A stretch of 64,000 nucleotides of DNA from a candidate division FCPU426 bacterium (GTDB taxonomy: Bacteria; Oederibacteriota; Muellerivitia; Muellerivitales; Muellerivitaceae), in NCBI GenBank assembly GCA_030041545.1, contig JASHNQ010000033.1, positions 61,155 through 125,154 of the forward strand, written 5' to 3'. The notes under the pieces were generated by a model. That model was not told where the DNA came from. It saw only the letters and a program-made list of their open reading frames with translations, and did not search any database. Of the stretch, positions 17,775 to 26,975 are shown one piece after another (the stretch's first letter is position 1; the number at the start of each line of letters is the position of its first letter). The position numbers and the translations under genes are program-made.

Positions 17775-18623
17775 ATGGAAAACCGACAAGTCGCGCTGAT
17801 CACGGGTTGTTCCACCGGCATCGGGTTTGAGACCGCCCTGCTGCTGGCCCGCAAGGGCCACCGCGTTTTCGCCACCCTGCGGAACCCGGAAAAAGCCGGG
17901 CTTTTGAGGGAGGCGGCCAGGGGGTTGGACCTGGAGATCCTTCCCTTGGACGTGGACAAGCCCGCCTCGGTCAAGAAAGCCGTCGCCGCCGCCCTCCAGG
18001 GGGCCGGCCGGATCGACGCGCTGGTCAACAACGCGGGCTGGGGCGCCTTTGGGGCCGTGGAGGAATTCTCGGACGCGGAGATCCGCGCCCAGTATGAAAC
18101 CAACGTTTTCGGCCTCGTAAGGGTGACGCGGGAGGTCCTGCCCCTCATGCGCCGCCAAAAAAGGGGCCGGATCCTGCACATCGGGTCCCTGGCGGGGAAA
18201 ATGGCCTTCGCGGGGATCGGCCTTTACTGTTCCACCAAGCACGCGGTGGAGGCCGCCACGGAAAGCCTCCGCCTGGAAACCCGCCCCTTCAACATTGAGG
18301 TGGCGGTGGTGGAACCGGGCACCATCCGCACGCCCTTCAAAACCAACCGCCGCATCGCCAAGGTTTTCCAGGAAGGCCGGTCGGCCTACCGGAAGCCGAT
18401 GGAAAACCTCCTGCGCTTCGCCAACCATCCTTCCCCCTCCACGCCGGGGCCCGAAAAGGTCGCGGCCGTGGTTTGGAAGGCCCTCCAGTCCAAGCGCATG
18501 GCCGCCCGATATCCCGTGGGGGCGGACGCGGTCTGGCTTCCTTTCCTGCGCCGCCTCATGCCGGATTCCCTTTTCGACCGGGTGTTGGAGGCGCGCTACG
18601 CCCGGTTCCAACAACTAGGCTGA
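17775..18623 (+). CDS. short-chain dehydrogenase/reductase (SDR)
   Basis: 282 residues with all classical SDR landmarks: cofactor-binding TGCSTGIGFETA, NNAGWGAFGAVEE, catalytic Ser in LHIGSLAGKM, and YCSTKHAVE supplying Tyr and Lys, followed by VEPGTIRTPF. The basic residue after the first strand (TLRNPEK) hints at NADP(H). GGAG lies five nt before the ATG. The substrate is unknown; a paralogue follows 172 nt downstream. Confidence 0.92.
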   Translation: MENRQVALITGCSTGIGFETALLLARKGHRVFATLRNPEKAGLLREAARGLDLEILPLDVDKPASVKKAVAAALQGAGRIDALVNNAGWGAFGAVEEFSDAEIRAQYETNVFGLVRVTREVLPLMRRQKRGRILHIGSLAGKMAFAGIGLYCSTKHAVEAATESLRLETRPFNIEVAVVEPGTIRTPFKTNRRIAKVFQEGRSAYRKPMENLLRFANHPSPSTPGPEKVAAVVWKALQSKRMAARYPVGADAVWLPFLRRLMPDSLFDRVLEARYARFQQLG

Positions 18624-18641
18624 GTCACAGGCAAATTCATT

Positions 18642-18772
18642 GAGCCACGGATGCATGGGATACATGGGATTGAAAAGACTGAACCCCAAAATGAAACATG
18701 GCCGAATGAATATGGATTCATGGTTTAGTTTGGGTTATATCCAATGAATCCCATGCCTCTGTGGCTAATCAT
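18642..18772. repeat. inverted-repeat element between the two SDR genes
   Basis: AGCCACGGATGCATGGGATA at the left pairs with the complement of the right end (AGCCACAGAGGCATGGGATT); arms are about 26 nt with a few mismatches. The resemblance to the CCACAG...ACAGAG tracts at 6931-7035 is weak. Confidence 0.6.
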
Positions 18773-18795
18773 TCCTTTTGGGGTTGGTGATATTG

Positions 18796-19653
18796 ATGGA
18801 ACCTAAAACCGTGGCTTTGATCACCGGCGCCAATTCGGGGTTCGGCTTGGCCTTGAGCCGCGCCCTGGCGCGGGAGGGGCTAAAGGTTTACGCCACCTAC
18901 CGGAGCCCCCGCAAGGCCGGCTTCCTTTGGGAGCTTTCCCGCGCCCTCCCGGTTTACCCCATCCTCATGGACGTCAAACGGGAATCCTCCGTCCAAAGGG
19001 CGGTGAGGCAGGTACTAAAACGCGAGGGGCGAATCGACGTGCTTTTAAACAACGCGGGTTTCGTCATGGCGGGATTCTGGGAGGACCTTTCGGACAAGGA
19101 CGTACGGGACCAGTTCGAAACCAACGTGTTCGGGCTGTTGCGGGTCACGCGGGCCGTGCTGCCCTCCATGCGGCGCAGAGGGACCGGGAAAATCCTCAAC
19201 ATCGGCAGCATCGCGGCCTTCGCGGCCGTGCCCGGCCTGGGAGCCTATTCGGCCACCAAATCCGCGGTCAGCGCCCTCACCGAGGCCCTGCGCCTGGAGG
19301 CGCGGCCCTTTGGCGTGGACGTGGCGGAGGTCAACCCAGGCGAGATCAAGACCGCCATCGTGCGAAACACGCGCATGGGGGAGAGGGTGCTGTCGGCCAA
19401 TTCGCCTTACACCCCTTTCACCCGACAATTCGAGGCTTTCGCCAAGGAAAGGTTCAACCACGCGGCGCCCGTGGAAAGTTTGGTCAAAATGGTCCTCAAA
19501 GCCTTAAGCCATAGCCCCATGAAGCGCAGGTACCTGGTGAAACCGCCCGACTACGCAACCTATTTCCTCCGCCAGTTCCTGCCGGATTCACTCTGGGAAT
19601 GGATTGTGTCCCGGATGTTTCCGTGGAGCCGGTTTCCTCAACGAAAGTTTTGA
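18796..19653 (+). CDS. short-chain dehydrogenase/reductase (SDR), paralogue
   Basis: 285 residues from the ATG at 18796 (MEPKTVALITG). Landmarks: TGANSGFGLALS, LLNNAGFVMAGFWED, LNIGSIAAFA, YSATKSAVSALTEALRLEARPFGVDV. It shares segment after segment with the upstream SDR (NNAG, FETNVFGLLRVTR, RLEARPF), indicating local gene duplication. An upstream in-frame TTG at 18778 has no ribosome site and is less likely. Confidence 0.9.
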   Translation: MEPKTVALITGANSGFGLALSRALAREGLKVYATYRSPRKAGFLWELSRALPVYPILMDVKRESSVQRAVRQVLKREGRIDVLLNNAGFVMAGFWEDLSDKDVRDQFETNVFGLLRVTRAVLPSMRRRGTGKILNIGSIAAFAAVPGLGAYSATKSAVSALTEALRLEARPFGVDVAEVNPGEIKTAIVRNTRMGERVLSANSPYTPFTRQFEAFAKERFNHAAPVESLVKMVLKALSHSPMKRRYLVKPPDYATYFLRQFLPDSLWEWIVSRMFPWSRFPQRKF

Positions 19654-19742
19654 GTTGTGAGGTTTGAGTTTTGGCGAAAGGCGAAGATGAAAAGCGTTGT
19701 AAAAGAAAAAGCGTTCCATAACTCAAACTAATACGGCCCAAA

Positions 19743-20228
19743 ATGCTCTTGAATCATTCCAAGAAACCAACCTCCCTCCGCTACAAAATCCTGGCGTTGA
19801 GCTGGGCGGGATGGGCCTTTGATTTCTACGACCTCATGCTCTTCGCCTTTCTCCAGCGTTTCATCGGGCCGGACCTGGGGTTCGGCGGCCTGATGCAGAC
19901 CGGGGCTCCCATCGGGATCGCCTTGGCTTCCCTGGTGGGAGGCCTTCTTTTGCCCCTTTTCGAGATGTCGGCTTATTGGTTCACTTATTCCTGGCTTCCG
20001 GGTTATTGGGTGGGGGAAAGGCATTTTTCCCTTATCCGCAACACGGCCATGGGGACGGCCTTCAACCTGGCCCGGGGGGTCCAGTTTTTCACGCCCCTCA
20101 TCATCGCCTGGATCGCCCGCTATTCCGATCTGGGAAGGGGCATTTCCCTGGCCGCCCTCTTCGCCCTCCTGGCGGGCGTTTGGATTTGGGTTTTCCCGGA
20201 AACCAAGGGGAAGGTTTTAAGGGGTTAA
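19743..20228 (+). pseudogene. internally deleted MFS transporter, frame still open
   Basis: 161 residues against the 400-450 usual for the family. SWAGWAFDFYDLMLF is the first-helix motif of a sugar/aromatic-acid MFS permease. GLMQTGAPIGIALASLVGGLLLP corresponds to the fifth helix. MSAYWFTYSWLPGYW looks like the seventh. RNTAMGTAFNLARGVQFFTPLIIAWIA to VFPETKGKVL is the last two helices. Helices 2-4, 6 and 8-10 are missing, yet no stop codon intervenes. No ribosome site precedes the ATG. I read it as a decayed gene; a functional mini-permease is less likely. Confidence 0.65.
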
Positions 20229-20288
20229 GAGATGAACTCAAAATAAAAGAGCGCTTCCCGAAGGGGGGCGACTCTTTTAGGATAAAAA

Positions 20289-20320
20289 AAAGACGGCTCG
20301 CCGAAGGACGAGCCGTCTTT
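20289..20320. terminator. bidirectional terminator
   Basis: A perfect 12-bp stem (AAAGACGGCTCG / CGAGCCGTCTTT) with an 8-nt loop, A-rich on the left and T-rich on the right. It serves the convergent MFS remnant and the lipoprotein gene. Confidence 0.9.
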
Positions 20321-20334
20321 TGGGCTAAAGATTT

Positions 20335-21528
20335 TTAGTAGGCGACTATGTCATCGATTTTGACATTGCCCGTCGTAACCGTTTCAGTGCTGGTGCCACC
20401 ATCGCCAGCTTGAATGGCAATTTGGGTTATGGCGGCCGCATTGACGGATCCCCAAGCGCTTGAGGAAACGGCAAGATTGAGCTGGGTCCAGGCGCCTTGG
20501 GTCAGGTTTTGGTAATAGCTGTAGCTGACGTTGCCGGAGCTATCCGTTGGGAAAATCTGGCCGCCCGGATAGCCACCCGTGACCGTGCCCGTGTCCATCC
20601 ACATGTAACAGGAAATGCCGCCTCCCGTCAGGTTTAGGGGAGTGGTGAAACCCTGTTGGATTCCCGCAGTCTGGTTGTAAGTAGTGAATGGCGCGTTTAA
20701 GTTGATGCAATAGTCGGTGGACGTCCCGCTATAACCCGGCTCAATGAGGCTCATCACCGTGCCCGCGACATTACCGCTTTCCGTCACCCAACCGGAGGCG
20801 GAGGAGGAGGTGAAAGTCCAAGTTTCAACGGGAGTAGGCGTGTTGGTCGGCGTAGCCGTCGGCGATGTTGGGACAGTGATGCTCACATCGTCAATGTAGA
20901 AGTTCCCGCTTTGACCGATGGGAATATTATAAAGCTGGACCCCCAACTGGATAACGGAAGTGTTGGCCAAGCCTGAATGGACATACTGAATCCAGGTCCC
21001 GCCGGAAGTCACTGAAGTGTCGCTGGCTTCCCAGCCGGTATAGCCCGTGTTTTGGTCGAAGACCGCGATTCCCTCATTGCTGTTGAACAAGTGGGAGTCA
21101 ACATACACCCAAAGGGTGACCGAGGCGCCGCCCAGGTTTTGGGCAACGGGGTAGTTGATTTCCACTTGTACGGTGGTGACTACCCCCGAGTTGTTATTGA
21201 CCGCTACCTCGAGGGAATTGGTTCCACTGTATTGTTCAGAGCTGGAAGTACCGAAACCCGTAACCCGGGATTGGCTTCCGCCGTCAACGGCCCAGCAGTT
21301 AATCCCGTTATTGAATGTGTACGTAGCCTGGAAAACTACCGTGGTGCAAGGGGTGGCGGAGTTGGTGGGTGTCCCAGTGATGGTGGGCGTGCCAGTGGGT
21401 GTGCCGGTGGGGACAGGTGTGTTTGTGGGAGCAGCCGGGCTTGAGGGAGAACTGCTCTTGGAGGGACATCCGATAGCCCCCAGAATGACGCATCCCATGA
21501 GAAATACGAAACCTGCAAGTTTCCGCAT
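20335..21528 (-). CDS. secreted lipoprotein with two jelly-roll-like domains
   Basis: 397 residues. The signal peptide ends in a lipobox (VILGAIGC). Then comes a Ser/Pro/Thr linker, a beta domain (about residues 65-225) with features of a carbohydrate-binding jelly roll (NSLEVAVNN; SVTLWVYVDS; FYIDDVSI), a second Thr/Pro linker, and a similar second domain ending in VKIDDIVAY. The repeated xxIDDV ending is typical of CBM-like modules. The start at 21528 has AAGGAG eight nt upstream. It may act with the adjacent GH44 enzyme; this is inference from position. Confidence 0.75.
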   Translation of the reverse strand: MRKLAGFVFLMGCVILGAIGCPSKSSSPSSPAAPTNTPVPTGTPTGTPTITGTPTNSATPCTTVVFQATYTFNNGINCWAVDGGSQSRVTGFGTSSSEQYSGTNSLEVAVNNNSGVVTTVQVEINYPVAQNLGGASVTLWVYVDSHLFNSNEGIAVFDQNTGYTGWEASDTSVTSGGTWIQYVHSGLANTSVIQLGVQLYNIPIGQSGNFYIDDVSITVPTSPTATPTNTPTPVETWTFTSSSASGWVTESGNVAGTVMSLIEPGYSGTSTDYCINLNAPFTTYNQTAGIQQGFTTPLNLTGGGISCYMWMDTGTVTGGYPGGQIFPTDSSGNVSYSYYQNLTQGAWTQLNLAVSSSAWGSVNAAAITQIAIQAGDGGTSTETVTTGNVKIDDIVAY

Positions 21529-21892
21529 AACACACTCCTTGATTTGTTTTTTTTTATTGCTCCGTTCGTTAACCAAGAACGGAGTCATAACCGAGGCCAA
21601 ACGTAGTCTCCCCGAAGGGAGCTTATTGTATCCCTGTCTTTCTTTTTTTATATGATGAAGTTCATTTTGTGAGAAAGAATGCTGTGGCTTGCCATTGGGG
21701 GAAATCCTTGCTATGGAATAAAATTAAAGTTTAACATTAAAATAAAATTAACTTAAAACCGCTTCCACATATTAGCCGTTTAACCTCTTTTTTTATTTTT
21801 AACTTGAAAGGATTTTAGGATGGCCAAAATTTTTAATCTTTCCGGTGGAAAGCCTTCCAAGCCGAAATAGGCGCTGGGCCTTCAAAAGACCC
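21529..21892. other. AT-rich spacer with two leader hairpins
   Basis: No gene is seen. CTCCGTTC and GAACGGAG (21562-21586) form a perfect 8-bp stem 34 nt upstream of the lipoprotein start, and a second small CTCCC/GGGAG stem lies near 21610. These would be in the lipoprotein mRNA leader. The remainder is AT-rich without recognisable structure. Confidence 0.5.
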
Positions 21893-23491
21893 TCAGCGAC
21901 ACACGAAAAGCGTGGCCGATAGGGGAGGCAGGGAATAATCGAAATGATCCCCCGCCACTTTGCCCTTGTTCACCAGCTTAATATCCGGTGATTTTGGGTC
22001 GAAAGAATAAGCTTCATAGGAAGAATAGGTTTCCTTGCCCTTGAACCGGAACTTGCCGTTGACCGTACCCTTGGGGTTTTTGTTCAAGGCCACCACGTAA
22101 AGCGCGCCGGGATCCTTGGTGGCGGTGGCCGCGTAGCAGGAAGCCTGCGCCACGTCCTCGGTGGCGGCGGAAACCGCCGTATCGCCGAAGGCCCCGCCCT
22201 TGCCGTCGTAATTGCGGTACAACTTGAAGGCGGCTTGGTTGTAGGGTTTCAAATCCCCCCAATAACAAGCCAAGTAAACCCCGTATTTCCCGAAAATCCC
22301 CAGGGCGTCGGCCTGGGCCAGCCCCCCCGAAACATGATCCCCCGCGCCGTAATCGTACTCGCTGAAGGCCAGCAGTGTCCCCGGGCAGCGTTGGTCGATC
22401 TTTTGCCTCACCCAGGGAATCAACTGGATGGGCCGGCCCTTCGTGGACCATTGGGTGATCCAGCTTTTTTCCACGTAACCGGGGTCCCAGAGGCTCCGGG
22501 GCGCCTGCAGGCGGGCGGCCACCACGCCCTCGGAGACGTCGTCATTGGTCACCCTCACCTGGGATACGCTCCCGTTGATGGTTTCGGGCCCCGTGGCTTC
22601 GGGGTACCAGTGCAGGTCCAGAGCCCGCACCAGCCGTTTGTGGTAGGACTCCTGCATGGAGTGGATAGCGTCCAGGTAAAAGTCCAGGTAAGTGGGAAAC
22701 TGGGTCGTGACGGCCGCGTCCTTGCTTTCCGGGGCATCCTGCAGGGACATGAATCCGTTCCAGCCGTAACAAACCCCGCCGAGGATCACGGCGGTGGGGT
22801 CCACCCGAAGGATGCTGTCGGCCGCGATTTCGGTCTTGTTGCGCATCTCCCAATAACTGGTCTTGGCGGGATGGAGGCGGGGATGGGTAGAGGGCCAGAG
22901 GGCCGGTTCGTTATCCAGGTCGTAAAACTTGACGCCACCGCCGGAGGCTTCCTTGAAGTTGGAAACGAGAAAGTGGACGAATTCGTCCTCGTAAACCACG
23001 GGGGCCTTGGGGTCGGGCGAGAGGGTGTAGGGTTTGCGCTTGTGGAAGGCGATCTTTTTCCACCGCCGGCTGGGGGCGGTTTCAGCCTCGGTGACCTCGC
23101 CATCCTTGTCCGCCGCCACATAACCAGCCATGGGAATGGTCATGAGGGTGTCCATGCCGTCTTTTTGGCTCTGTTCCACGAATTGTTGGGCCATGGAACC
23201 GGGCTTGTCGCAGTCGGTGAACTTGAGGTTTTGGGAGCACATCCAATCGTCGCTCACCTGGTGCCAGTCGCTTCCGGCGTTGGAGGCGTTGTTGACCCAG
23301 TTGTAACCCGTCATGCGGTTGCCCCCCAGGCGCCTCACGGTGGTGTGGGTGTCCCCAGGGTCCTTGTCGTTGATGCCGTAGATATAGGGGCTGATAGGGC
23401 CGATGACCTCGTCGGGCATCACCAGGAACTGGATTTCAGTCGCCAAGGCCGGCCCGCAGACAAACAAAAACAACAAGACGCGATGAAGCAT
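21893..23491 (-). CDS. GH44 endoglucanase/xyloglucanase
   Basis: 532 residues with a signal peptide (MLHRVLLFLFVCGPALA). The GH44 family signatures are in order: PISPYIYGIN near the mature start, RRLGGNRMTGYNWVNNASNAG, the acid/base Glu195 in YDLDNEPALWPSTHP, ALDLHWYPEATG, and the nucleophile Glu378 in LLAFSEYDYGAGDH. A C-terminal beta domain (SYEAYSFDPKSPDIKL) completes it. GH44 enzymes cleave beta-1,4-glucans. The start at 23491 is set by GGAGGAG and the signal peptide. Confidence 0.92.
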   Translation of the reverse strand: MLHRVLLFLFVCGPALATEIQFLVMPDEVIGPISPYIYGINDKDPGDTHTTVRRLGGNRMTGYNWVNNASNAGSDWHQVSDDWMCSQNLKFTDCDKPGSMAQQFVEQSQKDGMDTLMTIPMAGYVAADKDGEVTEAETAPSRRWKKIAFHKRKPYTLSPDPKAPVVYEDEFVHFLVSNFKEASGGGVKFYDLDNEPALWPSTHPRLHPAKTSYWEMRNKTEIAADSILRVDPTAVILGGVCYGWNGFMSLQDAPESKDAAVTTQFPTYLDFYLDAIHSMQESYHKRLVRALDLHWYPEATGPETINGSVSQVRVTNDDVSEGVVAARLQAPRSLWDPGYVEKSWITQWSTKGRPIQLIPWVRQKIDQRCPGTLLAFSEYDYGAGDHVSGGLAQADALGIFGKYGVYLACYWGDLKPYNQAAFKLYRNYDGKGGAFGDTAVSAATEDVAQASCYAATATKDPGALYVVALNKNPKGTVNGKFRFKGKETYSSYEAYSFDPKSPDIKLVNKGKVAGDHFDYSLPPLSATLFVCR

Positions 23492-23607
23492 GTTGCGACT
23501 CCTCCTTATGAATTTTGCTAACTGTTCAACACGATTTAAAAAAACGTCCAACACGAAGACACGAAGACGCAAAGGACGGCAAAAGGACATTTTTTGAAAA
23601 AAATTTC

Positions 23608-23778
23608 GGAACTATGCACTTGGCGTCAGTTCGCAGTTGATTTGTCGTCTATCCCCCTCTCCCTCGAGGGGAGAGGGCCGGGGTGAGGGTGATTTCATGG
23701 GTTTCACCGCACCCCTCACCCTACCCTCTCCCGCAAGGGGCGAGGGTTTTTGGAAACTGACGCCAAGTGCATAGTTCC
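23608..23778. repeat. 171-bp element with 24-bp perfect inverted ends (GGAACTATGC family)
   Basis: The left arm (23608-23631) begins GGAACTATGCACTTGGCG and the right arm (23755-23778) is its exact complement. The interior holds two REP-like palindromes (CCCTCGAGGGGAGAGGG; CCCTCTCCCGCAAGGGG). A second member lies at 30337-30562 and a left end at 32164. Confidence 0.85.
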
Positions 23779-23794
23779 CATTTGTTTTTGGACG

Positions 23795-25108
23795 TTAGTT
23801 GATGCTTCCCGGCCTTCTTTCGCCCAACAGCCGGTCATCCTTGTGCCGGATGGCATCCGCCACTTTGGCGCGGTTGGTGTAAAGGGACTGGGTCCCTTCC
23901 ATGTGGATCATCCACCCCGCCTGGAACCAAAGGTTGGCGGCCAAGCAGACGGCCGTCAAAATCCGCCAGGGCCTTTGGTGGGCCCAGCGGCTCCACGCGT
24001 AAAGGGAATAAACCACCAGGAGGGGCATGAGGACGTAATCAATATGCGCGAAGGGGAGCTTGGACGTGAACCAAAAGCTCACCCAAACCAGGAGGAATCC
24101 GAAAAGGGCCATCTTGGAGAGGGTCCCCGCCTCCGGGTGGCGGGGGTCCTTGAACCAGCCGAGGATCAGCAGGGAAAGGGCCTGGAGCCAGCCCGTGACG
24201 ATCAGGAAAAGGCCCGGCGGCAAGAGCCAGGGCACGGCCTTGAAAAAGTCCATGTGGTGGACCTGACGGGGCTCCCAAAGAAACCTCAAGGTTTCAAAAC
24301 ACGGCAGGGAAAGGTAGCGCCCCAGCATGGTTAAGAAGGCCAGGAAATTGGAGGGGTTGAAAGAGGTCGCCAACCGGAATCCCCCCTCGCTGTGGGCGAA
24401 CCCGTAATGGAGATAAGTCGGCGCCAAAAGCGCGGCCAGGGGTGCGGCCCCCACCAGGAACGAGACGAAGTCGTGCACGAAATGGAACCGCTTGTCCCGA
24501 AGCCGCAGGGCGAAAGCCAGGACGGCGAAGGGGGGCAACAGCAGCCAGGACTGGTGGAACTGCATGTCCCAAAAAATCCCGAAACCCATGAGGGCGAAAG
24601 CCACGGCCGGCGGGAGGAACTCCATGGAAAACGAGGGAACGGCCTCCAGGAAGCCCAGGAAGAAGAGGGTGCTGCCGATGAGCAGGTAGGAGGGGTTGAG
24701 GGGGTTGGTGGATTCCTGGAGGTTCCAAGGCAAGAGCGCGATCCAGGCGAAAAGGAAGGGCAGGGGAATGTCCGGAAGGCGCTTGGAAAGGTACCAGGCC
24801 AGCAAGGCGATCACGCCCGTGGTCAAAAGGTTTAGTAAAAGGAAGGGCGCCTCGGGGATGGGCCAAACCACCAGCGGATAGCCCACCATCCAGGCCTCCA
24901 AGGGCCCAGGGATCTGGGTGTAAAAACCCGTCTCGGTCACGGTCAGGTCCGGCCCGAAGTAGGGCCAGCCGCCGTGGCAATACCATCTCAGGCCGATCAA
25001 ATAGGTTTGCAACTCGTCGGGCGAGAAGAACGAATGGCAAAGCCCGAAGGCCGTCCGGAACGCGAAGAGGGCGAAGAAAAGGAGGAGGAATTTTCGGTTG
25101 TCGGACAT
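23795..25108 (-). CDS. polytopic membrane protein, GT-C-like
   Basis: 437 residues with about ten hydrophobic helices. The first loop reads FSPDELQTYLIGLRWY, with an acidic pair at the place where GT-C glycosyltransferases keep their catalytic Asp/Glu, then WPYFGPDLTVTET. The whole chain is paralogous to the next gene (shared LQTYLIGL, WPYFGPD, SQIPG/TQIPG, PEAPFxLLNLL, LLGERRPGS at the end). I infer a membrane glycosyltransferase or related enzyme; no family name can be given with certainty. Confidence 0.65.
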   Translation of the reverse strand: MSDNRKFLLLFFALFAFRTAFGLCHSFFSPDELQTYLIGLRWYCHGGWPYFGPDLTVTETGFYTQIPGPLEAWMVGYPLVVWPIPEAPFLLLNLLTTGVIALLAWYLSKRLPDIPLPFLFAWIALLPWNLQESTNPLNPSYLLIGSTLFFLGFLEAVPSFSMEFLPPAVAFALMGFGIFWDMQFHQSWLLLPPFAVLAFALRLRDKRFHFVHDFVSFLVGAAPLAALLAPTYLHYGFAHSEGGFRLATSFNPSNFLAFLTMLGRYLSLPCFETLRFLWEPRQVHHMDFFKAVPWLLPPGLFLIVTGWLQALSLLILGWFKDPRHPEAGTLSKMALFGFLLVWVSFWFTSKLPFAHIDYVLMPLLVVYSLYAWSRWAHQRPWRILTAVCLAANLWFQAGWMIHMEGTQSLYTNRAKVADAIRHKDDRLLGERRPGSIN

Positions 25109-25191
25109 TTTCCGTTCCGGAGTTTTAAATTCTTAATTTTCAATTTTAAATTTTCGAAATTAAGAATTCAAAATTTAAGATTTTACTGTTG

Positions 25192-26502
25192 TCAGTAGAG
25201 GCTTCCCGGGCGCCGCTCGCCCATCAAATGGTAATCCCTTGCCTGGATGGCCTTGGCCACCATGGCCCGCTGGGGGTAGATGGAATATTGGGGCTCAAAG
25301 CTGGGCGCGTAAAAGGCCCAGAAAAAAACGCTGAAAACCACCAGGACCTTGGCCAGGACCCTGCCGACCTTTAAATCCATGAATAATACCCAAACATAAC
25401 AAGCATAGGCCGCCACAAAAGGCAAAAGAACGAAAAAGATGTGGGAATAGGGCCGCTTGATGGTGAACCAAAAACTCACTTCCGCCATCCATAGGATTCC
25501 CAAGAGAAGCCATTTGACTTCCCGCCATTGGGGAAGGGGATGGCGCCGTTTCAACCATCCGAAAAGGAGGATAAAGGGCTGGAGGAGGCCGGCGATCCAA
25601 AGGCATGCCCCCGGCACCAGAAGGAGGGGATGGCCCGTGAGGAAGGCGGTTCTTTTCCCCGCGGTCAGGCCCAAGAAACGGGGCATCTCAAAGCATGCCA
25701 GGGAAAGGAAGCGGGCCAGGATGGTCCCGAAGTCCTTGACGTTGTCCCAGTCAAAGGGCGCGGCAAAACCCGAAACCACGTTGTTGGTGGAGAGCCCGTA
25801 TTTCAAGTAGGTGGGGACCACCAGGGCCAGGGGCGGCAGGGCGCCCAAGGCGAAATAAAGAAGGCACGGGGGCTTGCGCGATTCCCCAATTTGGAGGATG
25901 AGCGAAAAGGCGGCCAGGGGCACGAGGTAAACATAAGAAAAATGAAGCTGCATGACCGAGAAAAGGGACAGGCCCATCAGGGCGTTCGCCCCGGGGACGG
26001 GCAGCCAACGCAGTGTGAAGAAGGGAGTGGCTTCCATGAAGCCGATGAAAAAAAGCACGGCCGGCAGGAACGTAAAGGCCGGATTGATGATCATCGTGCC
26101 CTCGTGGAGGGTCCAAGGCAGGGAAGCGATCCAAAGGCAGAGCCAAACGTAGGGGAGGGAGGGAACGCGCCGGTGAAGGTACCCCGCCAAGAGCAGGACC
26201 GCGGCCGTGTTCAAAAGGTTGAGCAGGATAAAGGGCGCCTCCGGGAGGGGAAGCAGGCGGAAGGGAAGGCCGATCAGGAGGCCTTCCAGGGCGCCGGGAA
26301 TCTGGCTTTGGAAGGAGGGGTTTTCCAGGCCGTTGACGTCGGGGCCGAAATAAGGCCAGGCGCCGGTGGCGTAAAACTTCAGGCCGATCAAGTAAGTCTG
26401 CAAGAAATCCACTTCCATCCAACGGGCCTGCCAAAGCCCGAAAAAAAGGCGGTAAAGGAAGACCAGGAGGAACAGGACCAGGATTTGTTTTTTCGTGGGC
26501 AA
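25192..26502 (-). CDS. polytopic membrane protein, GT-C-like, tandem paralogue
   Basis: 436 residues, co-linear with its neighbour at 23795-25108. The first-loop motif is MEVDFLQTYLIGLKFY, so the second acidic residue of the pair is replaced by Phe. The ending LMGERRPGSLY matches LLGERRPGSIN of the neighbour. The two arose by tandem duplication and have diverged throughout. The 83-nt gap between them is AT-rich with an imperfect palindrome. Confidence 0.65.
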   Translation of the reverse strand: MPTKKQILVLFLLVFLYRLFFGLWQARWMEVDFLQTYLIGLKFYATGAWPYFGPDVNGLENPSFQSQIPGALEGLLIGLPFRLLPLPEAPFILLNLLNTAAVLLLAGYLHRRVPSLPYVWLCLWIASLPWTLHEGTMIINPAFTFLPAVLFFIGFMEATPFFTLRWLPVPGANALMGLSLFSVMQLHFSYVYLVPLAAFSLILQIGESRKPPCLLYFALGALPPLALVVPTYLKYGLSTNNVVSGFAAPFDWDNVKDFGTILARFLSLACFEMPRFLGLTAGKRTAFLTGHPLLLVPGACLWIAGLLQPFILLFGWLKRRHPLPQWREVKWLLLGILWMAEVSFWFTIKRPYSHIFFVLLPFVAAYACYVWVLFMDLKVGRVLAKVLVVFSVFFWAFYAPSFEPQYSIYPQRAMVAKAIQARDYHLMGERRPGSLY

Positions 26503-26975
26503 AAGAAAATCCTTGGCAGATTATGGCCGCTGGGCGGCCCCCGCGAGTAGGGACAGTGTCCGGGCCCGGCAGGGGCGCCCGCGGACCCTCACGGGCGGAC
26601 CGATATTACCAGAAGTGGCCCCGGCCTGAGAATCCTTCTTAACCCAAGCCCCATCCCTTCTTCGCTATAATGTCCCTCGAACCGATTTCAAAACCCAAAC
26701 TCTCACCACAAAGGGCACCAAGTTCACATGCCGACCTTCCATAAAAAAGTTAAAGAGGTCGGTATAGTACCGATTTCATTAACTCCTTTAAGGTGAATCG
26801 GCGCAAAGTAAGTCGCAAAGATGTCTTGAAAACCATTGGCTTAACCCTTCGATTTGACTCAGGGCCATGAGGCCCTCGAATGGCTTCGTGGTTAAGAGAG
26901 GTTTGGAAACGGATTCTAGTCAGTTCCGCACGCGCGCCGTAAGTGATCCGATGATCCACGAAAGGACGCCGAGGA
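26503..26975. other. 473-bp spacer with a GCCGAC-type hairpin
   Basis: No convincing gene. TCACCACAAAGGGCACCAAG at 26703 precedes a hairpin (26731-26762) in which CCGACCT pairs with AGGTCGG around an A/T-rich loop. Read on the minus strand this matches the centre of the 13270-13342 element. The remainder shows no structure I can name; the promoter of the downstream STAND gene should be here. Confidence 0.45.

Noticed and set aside
17603-18181. N-terminal extension of the FecR-like protein
   Set aside because: Lies antisense to the SDR gene and lacks protein character; a ribosome site and signal peptide fix the start at 17602.
19743-20228. Sequencing gap as the cause of the short MFS gene
   Set aside because: At least three separate internal deletions with a continuous frame are unlikely to come from assembly error.
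22235-23521. 428-codon open frame antisense to the GH44 gene
   Set aside because: Shadow of the GH44 coding strand, rich in Gly/His/Val with no recognisable family.
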